DNA of 64,000 nucleotides. It comes from Peteryoungia ipomoeae (lineage in GTDB: Bacteria > Pseudomonadota > Alphaproteobacteria > Rhizobiales > Rhizobiaceae). This document shows, piece after piece, positions 50,857 through 59,039 of the stretch (within the stretch, counting starts at the first letter, position 1; the number at the start of each line of letters is the position of its first letter). Made by a program: the position numbers and the translations under genes. The notes beneath the pieces were generated by a model. It made no database searches and was not told the origin of the DNA. It worked only from the letters and a program-made list of their open reading frames with translations. The DNA is taken from positions 1-64,000 of the forward strand of contig NZ_STGV01000006.1 in NCBI RefSeq assembly GCF_004912165.1, in the 5' to 3' direction.

Positions 50857-51840
50857 GTGACGGAGCGTCTTGAAACTCTGCCGAAAGCTTGCGGTTCCCG
50901 GCATTTTCGGGCCGATGTCCGGCTCGTTCGTGCGCCCGACCGTAAACGCTCCGGCCTCCAACGCGGCGTTCGTGTGATCTGGTTCCCAGACGAAATCGGC
51001 GATCTCGTCTGGAACAAAGGCCCCGACATGCTGGGCCCGGACCTGCGCATGCTGCTCGATGATGCCGACATGCTGGCGGCCGGCGAGGAGATTGCCGGCC
51101 GCAGCGACCGCAACGCCGCGTTCCTGGCTGCCCTGTGTCCGCAGGTTGATGATCTCTCGCCGTTCCAGGCAACGGACTTCGTCATGGTCGGATGCGGCGG
51201 TTTGGGATCGCAGATCGCCATCCAGCTTGCAGCACTCGGTGCCCGCCGCTTCCTGCTGATCGACGGCGACCGCATCGAGGCGAGCAACCTCAACCGGCTG
51301 ACTTTCGCTTCGGCTGAAGACATCGGCCTACTAAAGACCGAGGTTCTCGCGCGTCATCTGGTCTCGCGCTTTTCCGCTTCGGTGGAGACCGTGCCGGAAT
51401 TCGCCCTCGGCGCGGACGCGGTCTGGTCGATCCTGCAGCGAACGCGCCTGCCGTTCGTCCTGCTTGCCGGCGACGATGCACGTCTCGCCCGCAGTTTCCT
51501 TGCCGCTTATCACCGGGTCACCCCCACGCCGCCGCCCTATCTTCATGTCGGTTATGTCGGCGCGCATTGCATGACCGGGCCGCTGGTGGCTCAGCCGGAG
51601 GACGCCTGTCCGTTCTGCGGCTCGGCGGCGGAAATCTCTGCAGATGAGGGCTTTGTCGCCCCTTCCGCACTTGCGAATAATGCGCTTATCGCCGGTTTTG
51701 CCGTGTCGCAGATCGCCATGGAGCGATTGACCGGCCAGTCGGCGCTGAGCGGCCACCGCTGGTTGCTTGACCTAGAGACAGGTCGGACCCGGCTTCGCCC
51801 CGTGTTGAAACACCTCCAATGCAAGGTCTGTCACCCATGA
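50857..51840 (+). CDS. ThiF/MccB-like E1 adenylyltransferase
   Basis: A 327-residue E1-like enzyme. The N-terminal ~105 residues probably form the peptide-binding domain. The Rossmann ATP site is FVMVGCGGLGSQIAIQLAAL (~108-127), followed by LIDGDRIEASNLNRLTFASA with the catalytic Arg, and Lys in IGLLKTEVLA. Zinc Cys pairs are CPFCG (~251) and CKVC near the C-terminus. MccB-type members join a nucleotide to the C-terminal Asn of a peptide; ThiF-type members activate C-terminal Gly. The two preceding Asn-ended peptides favour the first role. GTG start with GGGGAGG 8 nt upstream. It overlaps the next gene by 4 bp. Confidence 0.8.
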   Translation: MTERLETLPKACGSRHFRADVRLVRAPDRKRSGLQRGVRVIWFPDEIGDLVWNKGPDMLGPDLRMLLDDADMLAAGEEIAGRSDRNAAFLAALCPQVDDLSPFQATDFVMVGCGGLGSQIAIQLAALGARRFLLIDGDRIEASNLNRLTFASAEDIGLLKTEVLARHLVSRFSASVETVPEFALGADAVWSILQRTRLPFVLLAGDDARLARSFLAAYHRVTPTPPPYLHVGYVGAHCMTGPLVAQPEDACPFCGSAAEISADEGFVAPSALANNALIAGFAVSQIAMERLTGQSALSGHRWLLDLETGRTRLRPVLKHLQCKVCHP

Positions 51841-53480
51841 ACGCGCGCTCTGCCCAAGACTATTACTGCTCGATCGTCGCTGCGCTGAAGCAGAAGAACG
51901 TGCCCCCCGGCGGCGAAGCGATGATCGAGGCCATTCTAGCTGCCGTTCCCGTCGGGGCGGCCAAGATCATCGATCTCGGCTGCAATACCGGCTGGGTCGC
52001 CCGGCAGGTCGCCAAGGCCTTTCCCTCCGCCCGGGTGCTGGGGCTCGATATAAACCCGGCGATGATCGATGCGGCCGAGGCGGCGGCACGGCAGGAGCAG
52101 TCGAGCGCCGTCTTTGCCTGCGTCGATGGCGCCGCCATGCAGACCCTGGCGGCCGGAGCGGATGTGATCATTTGCGGCGGCAGTGCCGCATTTTTCGAGG
52201 ATCCGGCCGCAGTCTACCGGGCCGTCACGGGCTGCCTCAAGCCCGGCGGCCTGCTGATCGATTGCCACTATGTCTATGATGCGGACGTACCGGCTGATTT
52301 ACGCCGCGAGGAACGAGCAATGTTTGGACTGGGCTGGATGCCGAAGGGTCTCTCCGCCATAGCCGGCGTCTACGAGGAAGCGGGTCTAACCATGGCGGCG
52401 ATCCGGCGCCTGCCGCGGTTTGCCTTCGAGGACAGTGCCGCAGCCGTCCTGGCGCGCGAGATCTTGCAAGGTGTGCCCGAGATGCAGGAACTCGTTCAGG
52501 CCATGACGAAGCGGCGGGCGCTGATCAACGCACTGTCCGGGTATCGCTACCCTTACCTGCTCGTGGCGAGTTCGGGCACTCCGGCGGCACAGGCCCCGGG
52601 TGCCGGAGAGCGCGATCTCACCAAGGCCATCGCCACCCTCGACCTGTTCAGCATGCCGATCGCCCGGCAGCCGATGAGCGTGCTCAGGGATTACTTGCCC
52701 TATCGGTTTCTCGCCTATGTGGGGGATCCGGATGCCGCGCCCGGCGGTGGACGTGCCGTGGAGACCCTGGCGCGAACGCTCGAGACCTTGGGGATCGGGC
52801 AAAAGGGCCGGGTCCTTGACATTGGCTGCTTTACCGGGCTCTCCAGCATCGTGCTGGCAAGCCATTTCGAAGGCGTGATCGGCCTGGATATCGAGGCGGA
52901 GTTCGTCGAAATCGCCGGTTCCATCGGCAGGGCGCTCCTTAGCCCCGCGCAGTTCCTGGTGGGCGACGGATCGAGAACCGGATATGCCCCAGCCTCGTTC
53001 GATGCGGTCACGATGACCGCGACGCTTGCCTATACCCCTCGGCCACAGGCACTGCTGGCGGAGGCGAGCCGTATTCTGAAGTCGGATGGCCTGCTCGCCG
53101 AATTCGTCTATCACCATTTTGACCGCGCGCCCGAAACCGCGGAGAAGATCCAGGCGGCCGTCGGTCCGGATGTGGTGCTGGCGCCACTGTCCCGGCGCCT
53201 TGACATGTTCGAGACGGCCGGCTTCGACCTGGTCGAGCTCAATGCCGTGGAGACGGGCGCAGCATCGTCGTCGGAGCAAACGGTGCTGCGGGATTATGTG
53301 GTTCACCGCGAGCATGTGCTGGACCCTTGCAAGAGCCGCGAAGACCTCAAGGCCTTTGCAGATCTGTTCACCCACTATACCGGCCGCCTCTCCGATTGCC
53401 TCGACAAGCCGGTCGCGTATCTGGGGGTCTTCAGCAAATCCGGCCAAGGCAATCGCCCATGCAACCAGAACAGAGACTGA
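51837..53480 (+). CDS. Protein with two tandem SAM-methyltransferase domains
   Basis: A 547-residue fusion. Domain 1 has motif I AKIIDLGCNTGWVARQVAKA (~42-61) and LGLDINPAMIDAAEAAA, then LKPGGLLIDCHYVYD. Domain 2 starts near residue 320 with GRVLDIGCFTGLSSIVLASH, GLDIEAEFVEIAG, SFDAVTMTATLAYT and LKSDGLLAEFVYHHF. Both nucleotide sites look intact, so both could bind SAM or a derivative. It is translationally coupled (ATGA) to the E1-like gene. Possible roles: peptide or nucleotide methylation, or transfer of another SAM-derived group. Confidence 0.8.
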   Translation: MNARSAQDYYCSIVAALKQKNVPPGGEAMIEAILAAVPVGAAKIIDLGCNTGWVARQVAKAFPSARVLGLDINPAMIDAAEAAARQEQSSAVFACVDGAAMQTLAAGADVIICGGSAAFFEDPAAVYRAVTGCLKPGGLLIDCHYVYDADVPADLRREERAMFGLGWMPKGLSAIAGVYEEAGLTMAAIRRLPRFAFEDSAAAVLAREILQGVPEMQELVQAMTKRRALINALSGYRYPYLLVASSGTPAAQAPGAGERDLTKAIATLDLFSMPIARQPMSVLRDYLPYRFLAYVGDPDAAPGGGRAVETLARTLETLGIGQKGRVLDIGCFTGLSSIVLASHFEGVIGLDIEAEFVEIAGSIGRALLSPAQFLVGDGSRTGYAPASFDAVTMTATLAYTPRPQALLAEASRILKSDGLLAEFVYHHFDRAPETAEKIQAAVGPDVVLAPLSRRLDMFETAGFDLVELNAVETGAASSSEQTVLRDYVVHREHVLDPCKSREDLKAFADLFTHYTGRLSDCLDKPVAYLGVFSKSGQGNRPCNQNRD

Positions 53481-53938
53481 TCAGCGCACCTCTTTCCGGC
53501 CTTTCGCTCGACGAATACCGGGCGGCATTACTGACGCGCCTGACGCATTCCTATGAGGTGCATCGGAGCATGGACCTTTTGGCGGCGCAGATCGCCGCCG
53601 AAAGGCGCGTCCTTCAGCTTTTCGGCGAGCTTCAGACCGATCCGGCCAGGACCCGTGCGATCGGCTTCCGACATGGTTCACAACCGGTCGGCGTCGCATC
53701 CTTCACGCTCAATCCGGCCGAAGGACACCTTTTTCTTTGGGATATTCTCATCCATGAACCGCATCGGCGGATGGGGTTTGGCACCCTGGCCATCGCGGAA
53801 GTCGAGCATCTTGCCGTCGAGGCCCGACTTGACCGCGTCCAGCTTAGTATCGAATTCGGAAACGAAGCCAGTGCCGCGTTTTTCTCTCGTATCGGCTATC
53901 GTTTCGTTGCCATCAGCGCGCTCAAGCCGCTCATCTGA
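53459..53938 (+). CDS. GNAT-family N-acetyltransferase
   Basis: A 159-residue GNAT. It has the acyl-CoA pyrophosphate loop HRRMGFGTLAIAEVEHLAVE (R..G.G pattern, residues ~103-122), the preceding beta strand HLFLWDILIHE, and the C-terminal FGNEASAAFFSRIGYRFVAI. Its start lies 22 bp inside the methyltransferase gene, making it the last cistron of the operon. By analogy with the acetyltransferase domain of MccE it could provide self-immunity by acetylating the product; tailoring of the peptide is equally possible. Confidence 0.8.
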   Translation: MQPEQRLISAPLSGLSLDEYRAALLTRLTHSYEVHRSMDLLAAQIAAERRVLQLFGELQTDPARTRAIGFRHGSQPVGVASFTLNPAEGHLFLWDILIHEPHRRMGFGTLAIAEVEHLAVEARLDRVQLSIEFGNEASAAFFSRIGYRFVAISALKPLI

Positions 53939-54188
53939 TCGTAGGCAGGCATGGCAAATGCCGGCCTCGACGTCGCCGGTTTCGCTCCCCGACAGCGGTA
54001 TTCGATGCACCTTGCCTGTCCTTGCGCATGTATTGGCGCTATCTGTGCCGATCTATGAGTGCGCCAGCAATAGATCGTCCTTCAGCATTTTGCGGAAAAA
54101 CCGCTTGGCGGCTTCGAGATTGCGCTGTGATGTCAGCGGGAATACAGGAACGACGAGCAACACATTCAATCAGATTAGGACATCCAAC

Positions 54189-55169
54189 ATGGTAGATCCT
54201 GTTGAGGATGCGACAGAGTTGAAGGCAATTCTCAGCGATGTTGTCGCTCAAGTGAGAACACGTGCGCCTGCGATTTACGATGAGGCGGTTGCGGAAGCTA
54301 AGATGAAGGATGAGCCGACCCCGCGCAAGGCGGACTTTGAAAAGTTCGGCATCGCAGTTTTCACCAGGACCGGCGAGCTCGCCTTCGCCGGCAATGCCAG
54401 CATCGGCTTTCCGATCCAATCCATATCCAAGGTCTTCGCCCTTGAGCTTGCGCTTGAAGCGCTCGGCGAGGCTTTGTGGAAACGGGTCGGGCGTGATCCA
54501 TCGGGCGACCCCTTCAATTCCATCATCGATCTTGAACGCGCCAAGGGTATTCCACGCAACCCGTTCATCAATGCCGGCGCATTGGTCGTCTGCGATGTCC
54601 TCGCTGGTCTCGGCGGAAGCGCAGGTCCAAATCGTCATGTGATTAGCTTTGTTGAACGAATGCTCGACGGTGAGGCAGTGGCGCTCGACAAGGATGTTAT
54701 GGCCAGTGACCGTACCGGAGGCGACCTCAATCGATCGCTGATGTTCATGGCGAGACACCACGGTAATCTGAACCATCCGGTAGATAAGGTCATGGAAGCC
54801 TATATCCACCAATGCGCCATCACGCTGGATTGTCGCGGACTTGCCAAGGCAGGCCGATTTCTCATCCTTGACGACCCCGAAAAAGAGAATGATGTAACCC
54901 TGGCAGCGGCGCGGCGCGCTCGGCGGATACTTTCGGTGATGATGCTGTGTGGCCAATATGATGGCTCAGGTGACTTCGCCTATCGGGTCGGATTGCCAGC
55001 CAAATCAGGCGTCGGCGGCGGAATTCTCGCCGTTGTACCCCATTGCGCCTCAATCGCCGTCTGGTCGCCAGCACTCGACTCAATGGGCAATAGTTGGCTC
55101 GGCACGCTGGGGCTGGAGTTGGTCAGTTCCAAAACCGACTGGTCGGTCTTCGGCAGAGCGCGTCGGTGA
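54189..55169 (+). CDS. glsA: Glutaminase A-type amidohydrolase
   Basis: A 326-residue glutaminase of the beta-lactamase fold. The catalytic SxxK lies in FPIQSISKVFALELAL (~78-93). Conserved RNPFINAGALVVCD, a diverged HQCAITLDCRGLAKAGRFL, MLCGQYDGSGDFAYRVGLPA and KSGVGGGILAVVP follow. The N-terminus deviates from the usual pattern (EAKMKDEPTPRKADF), and the loop TGGDLNRSLMFMAR is altered, so it is a divergent member. It converts glutamine to glutamate and ammonia. It follows the RiPP operon by 250 bp and is probably independent. Confidence 0.85.
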   Translation: MVDPVEDATELKAILSDVVAQVRTRAPAIYDEAVAEAKMKDEPTPRKADFEKFGIAVFTRTGELAFAGNASIGFPIQSISKVFALELALEALGEALWKRVGRDPSGDPFNSIIDLERAKGIPRNPFINAGALVVCDVLAGLGGSAGPNRHVISFVERMLDGEAVALDKDVMASDRTGGDLNRSLMFMARHHGNLNHPVDKVMEAYIHQCAITLDCRGLAKAGRFLILDDPEKENDVTLAAARRARRILSVMMLCGQYDGSGDFAYRVGLPAKSGVGGGILAVVPHCASIAVWSPALDSMGNSWLGTLGLELVSSKTDWSVFGRARR

Positions 55170-55721
55170 GCGGCCGGCCAACGCGGATTTCTTCGAGAGC
55201 AGAACATAAGCTTCGCGTGTTGCCAAAATCGGTCAAACGCGAAGCGCACTTCGCTGATTGTGAACCCGATCGAGTCAGGCGCAGGCATCCAGTCGCTCAA
55301 TCTCACCCCTCGTCTCAGTGAGTGTGGCCTCCGTGAACCTATCGCCGCTCTTTGGCCTTACGTGATCTGCGGGAAAGGTCACATACTGGACGAGTTGATC
55401 CTGCGAAACTGGCGGAGGCAGTCCCCGGTCTCTTTGCATCCGGAAATCCGCCGCCACAACTCCTGCTTGGCAGCGACGCGCTCGGCCTCGTCTCCGGCAG
55501 AATTGAGCGCCTGCAGCAGGAGGTCGAAAGCTGGAACGCCGTCACGGTCTCGACTGACAGCTCATCTGAACTGCAACGTCCGATCAGCAGACAAAAATGA
55601 TATGAAAAGAGGTCTTTTAGTATAATATGATCCCTAATGACGTCATTTTTTTTGACATGCGCGCATGCCGTGAGATACGTAAACACTTCATATTGAAGTA
55701 GATGGAACGCTAAGGTGTCAA
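55170..55721. other. Intergenic region with a decayed gene
   Basis: This stretch contains the SDR C-terminal fragment at 55352-55600. It then has an AT-rich segment (55601-55720) with ATATGATCCCTAATGACGTC and TTGACA (55651-55656) followed by CATATT, probably the hipBA promoter region. The first 180 bp hold no gene. Confidence 0.5.
55352..55600 (+). pseudogene. C-terminal fragment of an SDR oxidoreductase
   Basis: About 80 residues. The segment DPAKLAEAVPGLFASGNPPP, LLLGSDALGLVSGRIERLQQ matches the C-terminus of classical SDRs of the oxidoreductase type that end with a leucine-rich helix. The nucleotide-binding and catalytic parts are missing. The nominal ATG has no ribosome site. It is a remnant left by deletion next to the glutaminase gene. 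Confidence 0.6.
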
Positions 55722-56033
55722 ATGAGGTCGGATTCGGAAGTTCTTCAGGAGATAGGTCGGCTGCTCAAGACGTCACGCAAGACTTTGGGCCTCACCCAAG
55801 AGCAGGTTGCAGGTATGGCAGGTATATCGCGTCCGCGATACCGCGAGATCGAGGCTGGAGCCAGTGCTGCCCGTACGACCACACTGATCAACATTGGTCG
55901 TGCGCTTGGTCTGGAACTGATGCTCATCCCGCAGGCCATGGTCCCGGCGGTTCAAGCTTTATTGCAGCCAGGTGGCGCCGAAGATGATCTTCCTGCTTTC
56001 GTCGCAAGCCCCGATGGTGATGGCAATGTCTGA
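55722..56033 (+). CDS. hipB: HipB-like XRE-family antitoxin
   Basis: A 103-residue DNA-binding protein. The Cro/C1 HTH runs LQEIGRLLKTSRKTLGLTQE, QVAGMAGISRPRYREIEAGA, TTLINIGRALGLELMLIP. The C-terminal ~30 residues are an acidic tail (GGAEDDLPAFVASPDGDG) that may contact the kinase. Its stop overlaps the hipA start. HipB-type proteins repress their own operon and neutralise HipA. Confidence 0.8.
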   Translation: MRSDSEVLQEIGRLLKTSRKTLGLTQEQVAGMAGISRPRYREIEAGASAARTTTLINIGRALGLELMLIPQAMVPAVQALLQPGGAEDDLPAFVASPDGDGNV

Positions 56034-57276
56034 TGCGCGTCTTGATCCAAGATCTATAACCTCACTGGACGTGCTGCTGAATGACCTGAAGGTCGGCATG
56101 ATCGTGAGAACGCCGGGAGACTTCAATGCGTTCAGCTTTGAGGAGAGCTATCGACAGACGGGCGGTTTCCCAGTGCTCAGTCTCTCATTTCGCGCCGCAC
56201 ATGGGGGGTTGCGGGACCCGAAGCCTATCGCTAAGGCTTTGCCACCGTTCTTTGCGAACCTTCTTCCAGAGGATAAACTGCGCGAGGCGATGGAGAAGCA
56301 CCATTCAGGTACCGTGCGGGCAGGAAATGATTTCGATTTGCTTGCCGCACTCGGATCGGATCTGCCGGGGGCTGTCCGAATTGTTCCGAGCGAAGGCAGC
56401 GTTGTCCGTAGTGAGGGGTTGACACCCCCCATACCGAAGGCCCGGTTTTCGCTCGCCGGCGTGCAGATGAAACTTTCCGTCATCAAAAACACAGGCAAGG
56501 GCGGCGGGCTGACGATCCCCTTAGGCGACGAGCAGGGTTCATATATCGCCAAGTTTCCTTCGACATCATTTCCTGGTGTCTCGGAAAACGAATTTGCAAA
56601 TCTTGCACTGGCCGAGGCGATCGGCATGGACGTGCCGGAACGCGAGCTCGTGGAACAATCGCAGTTTGAGGGTATCCCGGCAGAGTTTGAGACGCTGTCG
56701 GACGGCAAAGTCCTCCTCGTCAAACGTTTCGATCGGCTTGCCGGTGGTAAGCGCGTCCATATCGAAGATTTCGCTCAGGTATTCGGCGTCTATCCCTCTC
56801 GAAAATATGAGGGTGCCGCCTACCATGACATAGCTGCGGCTCTAGGGGTCGCCGTTTCTTCAGCGGCAGCCCTGGAGTTCGTTCGACGACTGGCATTGGC
56901 TGTGCTGACAGGAAATGGCGACATGCACCTCAAGAATTGGTCGCTGATTTATCATGGGAAGGGCGACAAGCCGGCACTCGCCCCGGTCTATGATCTGCTC
57001 TCGACTGTCCCTTACATTCCGTCAGACGCCATGGCATTGTCGCTGGCCGGTGAACGGCCGTTCAAGGCAATGAACGCCCAGCGATGGAAAGTCTTCGCTC
57101 ATCGTGCGCGGCTGCCGGAAGCTGCGGTGCTGAAGGCTGTCACGGAGACGGTCGAGCGCGTCAACCATTCTTGGTGGTCTCTGCCTGAGCGTGCCGTTCT
57201 CCCTAATAGAGTATTGGAACGGGTTGATGCCCACGTAAAGCTGATGTCGCCAATCCTCGGCACGTGCATGGATTAG
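56026..57276 (+). CDS. hipA: HipA-like serine/threonine kinase toxin
   Basis: A ~416-residue HipA. The N-terminal Couple_hipA domain (SLDVLLNDLKVGMIVRTPGD, LPPFFANLLPEDKLREAMEK) is followed by the kinase core. The core has RFSLAGVQMKLSVI, the P-loop-like ERELVEQSQFEGIPAEFETL, and VLLVKRFDR. The catalytic Asp is in GNGDMHLKNWSLIY and the metal Asp in APVYDLLSTVPYI. HipA phosphorylates aminoacyl-tRNA synthetases (GltX for E. coli HipA), halting growth. The start overlaps hipB by 8 bp; alternative ATGs lie 6-18 bp upstream. Confidence 0.85.
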   Translation: MSDARLDPRSITSLDVLLNDLKVGMIVRTPGDFNAFSFEESYRQTGGFPVLSLSFRAAHGGLRDPKPIAKALPPFFANLLPEDKLREAMEKHHSGTVRAGNDFDLLAALGSDLPGAVRIVPSEGSVVRSEGLTPPIPKARFSLAGVQMKLSVIKNTGKGGGLTIPLGDEQGSYIAKFPSTSFPGVSENEFANLALAEAIGMDVPERELVEQSQFEGIPAEFETLSDGKVLLVKRFDRLAGGKRVHIEDFAQVFGVYPSRKYEGAAYHDIAAALGVAVSSAAALEFVRRLALAVLTGNGDMHLKNWSLIYHGKGDKPALAPVYDLLSTVPYIPSDAMALSLAGERPFKAMNAQRWKVFAHRARLPEAAVLKAVTETVERVNHSWWSLPERAVLPNRVLERVDAHVKLMSPILGTCMD

Positions 57277-57386
57277 CAATTGATGTTTTCGGGTGACGCG
57301 TTAGCAGTTTCGTGGGCCACCAATGCCGATCGGATCGCTGGTTCATACCCATCAAGGCGACCGCTCGAGATGTCTGACATACTCCG

Positions 57387-58595
57387 TCAGGACGCTTTCT
57401 CGTCCAGCTTCGGGAGGAACCAGGCCAGAAGCCCCGCAAGCGGCAGGAACGAACAGATGGTATAGACCATCTCGACGCCATAGCGATCGGCGAGTACGCC
57501 AAGGAGAGCGGCTGCGATGCCGCCCAATCCGAAGTTCAGGCCGTAAAAAAGACCGCCGATCAGGCCGATACGGTTCGGCAGCAGTTCCATGGCATAGATC
57601 AGGATAGACGCGAAGGCGCTGGCCATGATGAGATTGATCAGGACGCTCAGAACGCCGGTCCAGAACAGATCGACATGCGGCAGGATCAAGGTCAGCGGAA
57701 GGGGGCCCAGCACCGAGATCCAGATGATCCGGTATCGTCCGATCTTGTCACCGACGATGCCACCGATCAGTGCGCCTGCTGCCGATGCCAGGAGGAAAAT
57801 GAACAGCATCATCTGCGCTGCCGGAATGGTGAGGTCGAACTTCTCCATCAGATAGAAAGTGTAGAACGAGCGAAAACTCTCGCCATAGGCATTCTTCGTG
57901 AACATCAGGAAGGTGAGCACGAAAAGCGCCACCCCGATCATCAACGGCGCGTGGCGCTGCGCTGATTCTCTGGATTTCGCGCTCGCCTGCCTCGCGGCAA
58001 AGGCCGCGCTGATTTCCTTCTGCTTCGAACCGATCCACATCAGGAGCGCCATGGCGAGCAAGGCGATGACGGCAAACCAGGAGAGGCTCGACTGACCGAA
58101 TGGCACGATAATGATGGCCGCGAACACGGGTCCGAGCGCGCCGCCTGCCTGTCCGCCCACTTGAAACAGGCCTTGCGCCAACCCCTGTCGATCGCCGGCT
58201 GCGTAGCGCGCCATGCGGGTAGCTTCCGGATGGAAAATCGAAGAGCCTATCCCGATCAGTGCGACGGCGATGAGGATGACGGTGTAGCTGCCGGCGTAAG
58301 CCAGACAAATCAGTCCGGCCAGCGTCGACATCATTCCGATCACGGGTGAATACGGGGCCGGGTGCCTGTCGGTGATGACGCCGATCACCGGCTGCAGGAC
58401 CGATCCTGCGATCTGGAACGTCATGGTGATCAGGCCGATCTGGACGAAGTCCAGCGCATAGGCCTCTCTCAGGATCGGATAGGCCGCCGGGATCAGCGAC
58501 TGCATGAGGTCGTTGAGCAGGTGCGTGCAGCCGAGCACGACAAGGACGACGAAATACGTATTGGAGCGTGCGGGGGCTGAAACGGCAACTGTCAT
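57387..58595 (-). CDS. fsr: MFS transporter, fosmidomycin-resistance-type
   Basis: A 402-residue MFS protein with twelve hydrophobic helices. The N-terminus VVLVVLGCTHLLNDLMQSLI matches the Fsr group (H..ND..Q). The motif-A-like loop DRHPAPYSPVIGMMSTLAGL, IGIGSSIFHPEATRMARYAA, QGLFQVGGQAGGALGPV and the second-half FVLTFLMFTKNAYGESFRSF follow. Fsr-type pumps expel fosmidomycin and other compounds. It stands alone on the minus strand. It could in principle export the RiPP product, but it is separated from that operon by four unrelated genes. Confidence 0.8.
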   Translation of the reverse strand: MTVAVSAPARSNTYFVVLVVLGCTHLLNDLMQSLIPAAYPILREAYALDFVQIGLITMTFQIAGSVLQPVIGVITDRHPAPYSPVIGMMSTLAGLICLAYAGSYTVILIAVALIGIGSSIFHPEATRMARYAAGDRQGLAQGLFQVGGQAGGALGPVFAAIIIVPFGQSSLSWFAVIALLAMALLMWIGSKQKEISAAFAARQASAKSRESAQRHAPLMIGVALFVLTFLMFTKNAYGESFRSFYTFYLMEKFDLTIPAAQMMLFIFLLASAAGALIGGIVGDKIGRYRIIWISVLGPLPLTLILPHVDLFWTGVLSVLINLIMASAFASILIYAMELLPNRIGLIGGLFYGLNFGLGGIAAALLGVLADRYGVEMVYTICSFLPLAGLLAWFLPKLDEKAS

Positions 58596-58601
58596 GATCA
58601 C

Positions 58602-59039
58602 CTTCAGTATCGAATGCAGATCATGCCGTCAAACTTGTCCGGCCGCGCTTTGATACGCCCCTGGATACTGTCTGTGGCGATTTTTCCCCAGGCAAAGAAC
58701 CCCCGGCGTCCGAGCGGCAGCACGTGGACGATGCGCTCGGGGAGACTGAGCCTTCCAGCAGTGGGAGCGCTTTCCGACGCGCAATCCGGCGCCGAAAAAT
58801 AGTTAGTGAATACAGAGTGATGTCCTGTCGGTTCCGACGATGGTGTGTGGCCGCGTGGGCTTCAACATACTCGCCGGCAGAGATCACTCTACCTCCGCAA
58901 ACTTCTCTCGTTGGCTGCCATCGTGCCGAGCGGAACGTAGGCCAATACTCCGATGCTGATTAAGTGACGGCTTGACAACGCTATCATGTTCAATATCCTA
59001 TACATGTTCAATATACTGAACAAATGAGGGGAGGTTATC
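58602..59039. other. Intergenic region upstream of the IclR gene
   Basis: About 440 bp between the divergently oriented MFS and IclR genes. Only short, unsupported ORFs occur. The right end (58980-59030) is AT-rich and holds the TGTTCA repeats described separately, which would be the IclR-family operator. Confidence 0.5.
58987..59022 (+). promoter_or_regulatory. TGTTCA/TGAACA operator upstream of iclR-type gene
   Basis: TGTTCA-ATATAC-TGAACA at 59005-59022 is a perfect inverted repeat. A direct copy TGTTCAATAT starts at 58987, 18 bp earlier. The stretch ends 17 bp before the GTG start of the IclR-family gene, consistent with autoregulation. Confidence 0.65.
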
